Shown: in pieces, positions 59,090 to 64,000 of the stretch
Layout: each line of letters begins with the position of its first letter
How positions within the stretch are numbered: position 1 is the stretch's first letter
Assembly (NCBI RefSeq): GCF_011516645.4
Contig: NZ_CP088285.1
Location: 2,622,501 to 2,686,500, forward strand
Reading direction: 5' to 3'
Length of the DNA: 64,000 nucleotides
DNA from: Bradyrhizobium septentrionale
GTDB lineage: Bacteria > Pseudomonadota > Alphaproteobacteria > Rhizobiales > Xanthobacteraceae
Made by a program: the position numbers and the translations under genes
Notes under the pieces: generated by a model
What the model was told of the DNA's origin: nothing
The model's input: the letters and a program-made list of their open reading frames with translations, nothing else
Database searches by the model: none

Positions 59090-59851
59090 TTAATCCCTGT
59101 TCGCCGGCGTCTGAATAAATCCGCGGTTATGCGTCGGGCTGATCAGGATCTCGTTCATGCAGACCCGCGCAGGCATGCTGGCGACGAAGGCGATGGTGCG
59201 GCCGCAATCTTCCGGCTGCAGCATCTTGGCCTGCTCGGCTTCGCTCGGAACCACCGGCCGCTGCTTCAGGATCGGCGTTGCGACCTCGCCCGGCGACAGG
59301 CAGCAGGCGCGCAGGCCGTTGACGCATTCGTCCATGTTGAAGGAATGGGTCAGCGCCAGCACCGCGTGCTTGGTCGTGGTGTAGGCCGGGCCCGGCATTT
59401 TCGAGACGTGGCGGCCGGCCCAGGAGGCGACGTTGATGATGCAGCCGTCCTGCTGCTTGCGCATCGTCGGCAGCACCGCGCGCATGCAATAGAGCACGCC
59501 GTTGAGGTTGATCTCGACCAGCTTGTCCCAGCCTTCCAGCTCCATGTCGGCCCAGCTGCGCTTCGGCACATTGATGCCGGCGCTGTTGACCAGGAGATCG
59601 ATGCGGCCGTGCTTTGCGACGATGGTCTCGGCCGCCTTGTTGACGTCGGCCTTGTTGCTGACGTCGAGCGGGATCGCCTCGGCCTTGCCGCCCTTGGTCG
59701 TGATGCTGGCCACCACGCGGTCGAGCTCTTCCTCGCGGCGGCCGGAGACCACCACCGTCCAGCCGTCCGCAGCCAGGAATTCCGCCCCGGATTCGCCGAT
59801 TCCGGTGCCGCCGCCGGTGACCCAGGCCACGCGTTTCCCATTATTTGTCAT
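59090..59851 (-). CDS. Short-chain dehydrogenase/reductase
   Basis: A 253-residue SDR with the NAD(P) loop VTGGGTGIGESGAEFL at about residues 10-25, NSAG near 88-91 and the active-site YTTTK, with an upstream serine in NVASWAG. It carries a long, Cys-containing C-terminus (ACCLSPGEVATPILKQRPVV). The substrate is unknown. It lies between the MFS gene and matB on the opposite strand. Confidence 0.92.
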   Translation of the reverse strand: MTNNGKRVAWVTGGGTGIGESGAEFLAADGWTVVVSGRREEELDRVVASITTKGGKAEAIPLDVSNKADVNKAAETIVAKHGRIDLLVNSAGINVPKRSWADMELEGWDKLVEINLNGVLYCMRAVLPTMRKQQDGCIINVASWAGRHVSKMPGPAYTTTKHAVLALTHSFNMDECVNGLRACCLSPGEVATPILKQRPVVPSEAEQAKMLQPEDCGRTIAFVASMPARVCMNEILISPTHNRGFIQTPANRD

Positions 59852-59932
59852 GCAAACTGTCTCCGTTGCTTTCCGAAGGGCGTTTTTGCTAATCCAGCGC
59901 TAGTGCCCCGCTTCCGAAGTAATCTAATTAAT

Positions 59933-60009
59933 CTAGTGCCGCTTATCGATTTGAAGTTCCTAGTAGGACTCGCGGCGCCTGGCTAGGAACTTCAAATCGG
60001 CGGCACTAG
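59933..60009. repeat. Palindromic element P3
   Basis: Ends CTAGTGCCGC and GCGGCACTAG; arms GATTTGAAGTTCCTAG and CTAGGAACTTCAAATC. Same size and layout as P1 and P2 at 20 kb. It lies 36 bases upstream of the matB start codon, and a partial end TAGTGCCCCGC lies at 59910-59920. Confidence 0.93.
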
Positions 60010-60045
60010 CCTTTCCGGCTCTTTCGCCCCTCGGGGAATGTTTGC

Positions 60046-61572
60046 ATGAACACGACCACCAACGCCAACCTGTTTTCCCGCCTGTTCGACGGCCTCGACG
60101 ACCCCAACCGGCTCGCGATCGAGCAGTTCGACGGCAGCCGCATCTCCTATGGCGATCTGATCGCGCGGGCCGGCCAGATGGCGAATGTGCTGGTTGAGCG
60201 CGGCGTCAAGCCGGGCGACCGCGTCGCGGCGCAGACCGAGAAATCGGTCCCGGCTCTGGTGCTCTATCTCGCCACCGTGCGCGCCGGCGGCGTCTATCTG
60301 CCGCTCAATACCGCCTATACGCTGAACGAGCTCGAATACTTCATCACCGATGCCGAGCCGGCGCTGGTGGTCTGCGATCCCTCCAAGCTGGAAGGCATCA
60401 CGGCGATCGCCGCCAAGGTGGGCGCCAAGGTCGAGACGCTCGATCCGAGCGGCAAGGGCTCGCTGACCGAGGCCGCCGACAAGGCTCGTAAGGAATTCAC
60501 CACCGTGCCGCGCGGCAATGACGATCTCGCCGCGATCCTCTACACGTCAGGCACCACCGGCCGTTCCAAGGGCGCGATGCTGTCGCACGACAATCTGGCG
60601 TCGAACTCCTACTCGCTGGTCGACTACTGGCGCTTCACCGACAACGACGTGCTGATCCACGCGCTGCCGATCTATCATACCCACGGCCTGTTCGTGGCGA
60701 GCAACGTGACGCTGTTCTCGCGCGCCTCGATGATCTTCCTGCCGAAGTTCGATCCGGACCTGATCATCAAGCTGATGGCGCGCGCGACCGTGATGATGGG
60801 CGTGCCGACCTTCTACACCCGCCTGTTGCAGAATCCCGGCCTGAACAAGGACGCGACGAAGCATATGCGGCTGTTCATCTCGGGCTCCGCGCCGCTGCTC
60901 GCTGACACCCATCGCGAATGGTCGGAGCGCACCGGCCATGCCGTGCTCGAGCGCTACGGCATGACCGAAACCAACATGAACACCAGCAATCCCTATGACG
61001 GCGAGCGCGTGCCCGGCGCGGTCGGCTTCGCGCTGCCCGGCGTCTCGGTGCGGGTGACCGATCCCGAGTCCGGCAAGCAGCTCGCGCCGGAGACCATCGG
61101 CATGATCGAGGTGAAAGGCCCGAACGTATTCAAGGGCTACTGGCGGATGCCGGAAAAGACAAAAGCCGAATTCCGGCCCGACGGCTTCTTCATCACCGGC
61201 GATCTCGGCAAGATCGACGGCAAGGGCTACGTCCACATCCTCGGCCGCGGCAAGGATCTCGTGATCTCCGGCGGCTTCAACGTCTATCCGAAGGAGATCG
61301 AGAGCGAGATCGACGCCATGCCCGGCGTGATCGAATCCGCCGTGATCGGCGTGCCGCACGCCGATTTCGGCGAAGGCGTCACCGCCGTGCTGGTCTGCAG
61401 CAAGGGCGCCGACATCAGCGAAGCCTCGGTGCTGAAAGCGCTCGACGGGCGGCTCGCCAAATTCAAAATGCCCAAGCGCGTCTTCGTCGTCGACGAACTG
61501 CCGCGCAATGCGATGGGCAAGGTGCAGAAAAACATTTTGCGCGATACGTATAAGGATATTTACAAGGCGTAG
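60046..61572 (+). CDS. matB: Malonyl-CoA synthetase (malonate--CoA ligase) MatB
   Basis: Acyl-CoA synthetase of the ANL superfamily that makes malonyl-CoA from malonate and CoA. The 508-residue protein matches the Rhodopseudomonas palustris MatB sequence as I remember it along most of its length. The P-loop YTSGTTGRSKGAMLSH lies near residue 165 and the motif VLERYGMTETNMNTSN near 300. The catalytic lysine region is GKVQKN near the C-terminus. A palindrome occupies its 5' leader. Confidence 0.97.
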   Translation: MNTTTNANLFSRLFDGLDDPNRLAIEQFDGSRISYGDLIARAGQMANVLVERGVKPGDRVAAQTEKSVPALVLYLATVRAGGVYLPLNTAYTLNELEYFITDAEPALVVCDPSKLEGITAIAAKVGAKVETLDPSGKGSLTEAADKARKEFTTVPRGNDDLAAILYTSGTTGRSKGAMLSHDNLASNSYSLVDYWRFTDNDVLIHALPIYHTHGLFVASNVTLFSRASMIFLPKFDPDLIIKLMARATVMMGVPTFYTRLLQNPGLNKDATKHMRLFISGSAPLLADTHREWSERTGHAVLERYGMTETNMNTSNPYDGERVPGAVGFALPGVSVRVTDPESGKQLAPETIGMIEVKGPNVFKGYWRMPEKTKAEFRPDGFFITGDLGKIDGKGYVHILGRGKDLVISGGFNVYPKEIESEIDAMPGVIESAVIGVPHADFGEGVTAVLVCSKGADISEASVLKALDGRLAKFKMPKRVFVVDELPRNAMGKVQKNILRDTYKDIYKA

Positions 61573-61589
61573 GTCACGAGGCCTTTGGC

Positions 61590-62075
61590 ATGGATCGAGA
61601 GCGGGCGGCCGAATTAAAGAAACGCTTGCGCAACGTAGGCCGAGCACTCGATCGTGCGGTCATCGCCACGAAGGGAATCGACAAGGTCGAATGCGACGCC
61701 TTGTTGGAGCATCTGACCAAGGCCTGCGCAATCGTATACGGGAAACTGTTCGACATCTATGACCAGCATCCGGAGCTGAAGCCGCGGCCCAAGCCCCCGC
61801 GGATCAGCAGCACGCTCACATGGGACGAGGTTTCGCTAAGCCGGTCTGTGTCGGTTACCGAACTCGACCGGATCATCTTCTCTGTCATGGAGCGACAATG
61901 GCGGAAGATGATGATGATTGTGGGTCAGGCATTTGTGGAGTGCACAGACATCGGGCTAGCGATCAACAGCGAAACGATCGCTGCCCGGATTCAGGCATTG
62001 GCAAGTGCGGGCCACTTTGAGAGCCAGGGCGATCTGCGATACTGGGGCAATAGCATGATCCGATTGAAGGACTAG
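61590..62075 (+). CDS. DUF3658-like protein of unknown function
   Basis: A 161-residue soluble protein beginning MDRERAAELKKRLRNVGRAL, mostly helical, with a C-terminus (AARIQALASAGHFESQGDLR) that resembles the end of DUF3658 proteins. No membrane or signal segment. It starts 17 bases after matB and has lower GC than its neighbours, so it may be a passenger in the matB transcript rather than a partner in malonate metabolism. Confidence 0.75.
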   Translation: MDRERAAELKKRLRNVGRALDRAVIATKGIDKVECDALLEHLTKACAIVYGKLFDIYDQHPELKPRPKPPRISSTLTWDEVSLSRSVSVTELDRIIFSVMERQWRKMMMIVGQAFVECTDIGLAINSETIAARIQALASAGHFESQGDLRYWGNSMIRLKD

Positions 62076-62092
62076 CCCTGTAGATCAGATAT

Positions 62093-62124
62093 CGTAGCCC
62101 GGTTGGAGCCTAGCGCAATCCGGA
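62093..62124. repeat. Family L repeat, one-arm remnant (copy 2)
   Basis: CGTAGCCCGGTTGGAGCCTA followed by GCGCAATCCGG resembles one arm of the 33379-33465 element. It adjoins a family A repeat as it does there. Confidence 0.65.
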
Positions 62125-62142
62125 GGCGGTCTGTCTTCCCCA

Positions 62143-62266
62143 TCCCCCTGAAAGGGGGAAGGTCGGGATGGGGGTCAGCCGCAGGCGACGCTGCATGCGC
62201 GGCGAGAGAATATCCCCACCCGCTTTGCTCTGCGAGCAAAGCGACCTCCCCTTTTCAAGGGGAGGT
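62143..62266. repeat. Interspersed repeat, family A, copy 3
   Basis: TCCCCCTGAAAGGGGGAA ... CCCCACCCGCTTTGCTCTGC ... CTCCCCTTTTCAAGGGGAGG; same family as 9524-9648 and 33255-33371. Its last base is also the first base of the TauE/SafE stop codon. Confidence 0.93.
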
Positions 62267-63123
62267 TATGCGCCGCCCACCAGGCTGATCACGAACCGTC
62301 CACCGACGATGAAGAGATAGGCCCCGAACGCCACCTCCAGCGCGCGCTTCGACAGCGCGTGGGCAACCTTGACGCCGAGCGGCGCGGTGATCAGCGTGGT
62401 CGGCATCACCAAGAGCGCGCCGATCAGCGAGACGTAACCCAGCGCGAACGGCAATTGCAGCGCTGCGACGTCGGGAAAGCGCGCGGCGGCGGGCCAGCCG
62501 GCATAGACGTAACCGAGTGCGCCGGGAATCGAGATCAGCACCGCGAGCGCGGACGACGTCGCGACCGCCTGGTGGATCGGCCGGCCGTAGAAGGTCATCA
62601 GCAGGTTCGCGAACAGGCCGCCGCCGATGCCCATTAGCGTCGACAGCAGGCCGACGAAGAACCCATAGACCCGCATCAAAAATCCTTTCGGCACATCGTC
62701 GCCGAACTTCCAGGTCTCGCGCGCCAGCAGCAATCGCGCGGCCGCCGACCACGCCACCATCACGAACACGATCTTGAACAGCCGCTCCGGCGCAAAGCGC
62801 GCGGTGACGCTGCCGGCGGCGACGCCGATCACGATCGGCAGCCACCAGCGCTTCAATATCTCCATGTCGACGGCCCCCCTGCGGTAGTGCGCGCGGAACG
62901 AACTCAGCGAGGTCGGGATGATGATCGCGAGCGAGGTTCCGATGCACAGCGGCATCCGCACCTCGAGCGGCACGCCGGCGAGGCGAAAGCATTCGTAGAA
63001 CACCGGCACCAGGATCGCGCCGCCGCCGATGCCGAACAGCCCGGCGAGAAAGCCGGACAGCGCTCCGACCGCGATCAGCAGCAGTGCAAGCTCGAGCAGT
63101 TCTTTCGGATCGAGGCCGGCCAT
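62266..63123 (-). CDS. TauE/SafE-family membrane exporter
   Basis: Sulfite exporter-type membrane protein of 285 residues with about eight helices. The N-terminus has FLAGLFGIGGGAILVPVFYE and the second half GLLSTLMGIGGGLFANLLMT, the paired family motif. Anion substrate (sulfite, sulfoacetate or another) is unknown. Its ATG at 63123 overlaps the stop of an 87-residue frame by TGATG, which suggests coupled translation. Confidence 0.93.
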   Translation of the reverse strand: MAGLDPKELLELALLLIAVGALSGFLAGLFGIGGGAILVPVFYECFRLAGVPLEVRMPLCIGTSLAIIIPTSLSSFRAHYRRGAVDMEILKRWWLPIVIGVAAGSVTARFAPERLFKIVFVMVAWSAAARLLLARETWKFGDDVPKGFLMRVYGFFVGLLSTLMGIGGGLFANLLMTFYGRPIHQAVATSSALAVLISIPGALGYVYAGWPAAARFPDVAALQLPFALGYVSLIGALLVMPTTLITAPLGVKVAHALSKRALEVAFGAYLFIVGGRFVISLVGGA

Positions 63124-63386
63124 CACCCTTCCCGTCGTCGGGAGACGTTCGCGTCAGTGCGGTCGGCCAGCCACAACGTGACCAACGCTGCCAACGGAGC
63201 AGCCGCCGCAATCAAAGCAAAGCGGAGTGGGTTTGAAGGCGTTGCGCCCTGCATCAGCAACGCCAGGACGTCGACTAGCAGGCCGGCGCACGAGAAAACA
63301 AGCAGGATGGCCGGATCGTCGGCACTGGCGCGGCCGGCGGTTCTGCGGCGTCCGAGGGAATTCGGATGGAGGGAAGTTGAGGCCAT
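63123..63386 (-). CDS. Small two-helix membrane protein, coupled to the exporter gene
   Basis: An 87-residue frame starting MASTSLHPNSLGRRRTAGRA, with two hydrophobic stretches (ILLVFSCAGLLVDVLALLM and ALIAAAAPLAALVTLWLA) and basic ends. Its stop TGA overlaps the exporter start ATG by two bases. No family recognised. The coupling makes it likely to be a real partner of the exporter. Confidence 0.72.
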   Translation of the reverse strand: MASTSLHPNSLGRRRTAGRASADDPAILLVFSCAGLLVDVLALLMQGATPSNPLRFALIAAAAPLAALVTLWLADRTDANVSRRREG

Positions 63387-63438
63387 GTCGCGCTCCTCGA
63401 ATCGGGGAGCGGGCAGACTAGACCCTTCTCAAATACGG

Positions 63439-63464
63439 GAGTTTTGCTCGAAATGAGCAAACTC
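63439..63464. promoter_or_regulatory. Candidate LysR operator
   Basis: Perfect dyad GAGTTT-TGCTC / GAGCA-AACTC with a GAAAT spacer: the core TTGCTC-N5-GAGCAA contains the T-N11-A pattern of LysR sites. It lies between the divergent small membrane protein/exporter genes and the LysR gene. Confidence 0.75.
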
Positions 63465-63490
63465 TCTTGCGAAATACGGAAGGATCGGGC

Positions 63491-64000
63491 TTGGACCAGC
63501 TAGCGGCGATGGCGGCCTTTGTCCGCGCGGTCGATACCGGCAGCCTGTCGGCGGCGGCGCGCTCGCTGCCGAGCTCGCTGACCGCGGTGAGCCGCCAGAT
63601 CAGCGCCCTGGAAGAGCATTTCGGCACCCGCCTGCTGCTGCGCACCACGCGTCAGCTCGCACTCACCGATGACGGCCGCATCCTCTACGAGCGCGCGAAA
63701 TTGATTCTCGGCGAAGTCAGGGAGATCGAGGCGACGCTGGCGCGCGACCCGCACCAGCCATCGGGTCGGATTCGGATCAGCTCACCGAGCCTGATCGGGC
63801 GGCTCGTGATCGCGCCGCTGCTGAGCGAGTTTCTGCGCCGTTATCCCGCTGTTGCCGTCGACCTGCTGTTGATCGACCGCGCCGTCGACATGGTCGAGGA
63901 AGACATCCATCTGGCCATTCGCATCGGCCGCTTGCGCGATTCGCAGCTGGTCACGCGCAAGCTCACCGATCTCCAGATGATCGTGTGCGCATCGCCGGAC
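63491..64000 (+). CDS. LysR-family transcriptional regulator, 5' part only
   Basis: The first 170 residues of a LysR regulator, running off the right edge. It starts at TTG (63491), six bases after GGAAGGA, with MDQLAAMAAFVRAVDTGSLS and the helix-turn-helix VSRQISALEEHFGTRLLLRT. The effector domain begins with GRIRISSPSLIGRLVIAPLL. It is divergent from the small-protein/exporter pair, with the operator between, so it probably controls them. Confidence 0.92.
   Translation, partial: MDQLAAMAAFVRAVDTGSLSAAARSLPSSLTAVSRQISALEEHFGTRLLLRTTRQLALTDDGRILYERAKLILGEVREIEATLARDPHQPSGRIRISSPSLIGRLVIAPLLSEFLRRYPAVAVDLLLIDRAVDMVEEDIHLAIRIGRLRDSQLVTRKLTDLQMIVCASPD

Overview
The window is chromosomal DNA of a high-GC alphaproteobacterium, almost certainly Bradyrhizobium or a close relative in the Nitrobacteraceae. 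The evidence is the sucC-mdh-zapE neighbourhood, the acnA/ccm pairing, DUF2794, DUF1223 and DUF2336 proteins, a MatB very like the Rhodopseudomonas enzyme as I remember it, and many short palindromic intergenic repeats of the kind common in this lineage. Identifications come from reading translations and motifs; no database search was run.

Layout. 1-3.7 kb (minus): 5' end of sucC, mdh, zapE, thpR (TCA cycle and housekeeping). 3.8-7.8 kb: a GDSL esterase divergent from a YbbA/YbbP-type ABC exporter, start codon against start codon. 7.9-10.0 kb: a Bax-inhibitor-1 (YbhL) gene with a structured 5' leader, a GNAT acetyltransferase and DUF2794. 10.3 kb: an unannotated structured RNA ending in a strong terminator. 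10.6-14.3 kb (minus): DUF1223 and aconitase. 14.5-17.7 kb (plus): cytochrome c maturation genes ccmA, ccmB, ccmC, ccmD, ccmG, with a repeat inserted between ccmA and ccmB. 17.8-25.1 kb: helix-hairpin-helix protein, yciB, ftsY, an RluA-family pseudouridine synthase, DUF2336, mtaB, dapF. 25.3-28 kb: an exported GyrI-like protein, a SIMPL protein and a Tat-exported metallo-beta-lactamase-fold hydrolase. 28.4-35.8 kb: ffh-rpsP-rimM // trmD-rplS, interrupted by a LysR-MFS-MDR reductase cassette. 36.3-52.5 kb: leucine and aspartate-family synthesis (leuC, leuD, asd, leuB) spread among small secreted proteins, a chemoreceptor, a glycosyltransferase, an IS481-family insertion sequence, a CoA-ester lyase and a carbonic anhydrase. 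52.7-64 kb: a DMT and two MFS transporters, a molybdopterin oxidoreductase with cytochrome b and a fasciclin protein, an SDR, matB, a DUF3658-like protein, a TauE/SafE exporter and the start of a LysR regulator.

Most of the window is ordinary core genome. The non-routine signals are: the ncRNA at 10.28-10.41 kb, whose closing stem and terminator compete for the same bases; a leader matching the ybhL RNA motif; a family of about 76-bp palindromes with diverged but self-complementary arms, one beginning three bases from the ftsY start codon; a repeat insertion between ccmA and ccmB flanked by a 19-bp duplication that recreates the start-codon context; the cassette splitting the rimM-trmD operon; and a cluster of small secreted His/Gly/Tyr-rich proteins between leuC and leuD. 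At least a dozen repeat families occupy the intergenic space, and several copies sit directly against stop codons. I saw no CRISPR array, prophage, tRNA or rRNA.
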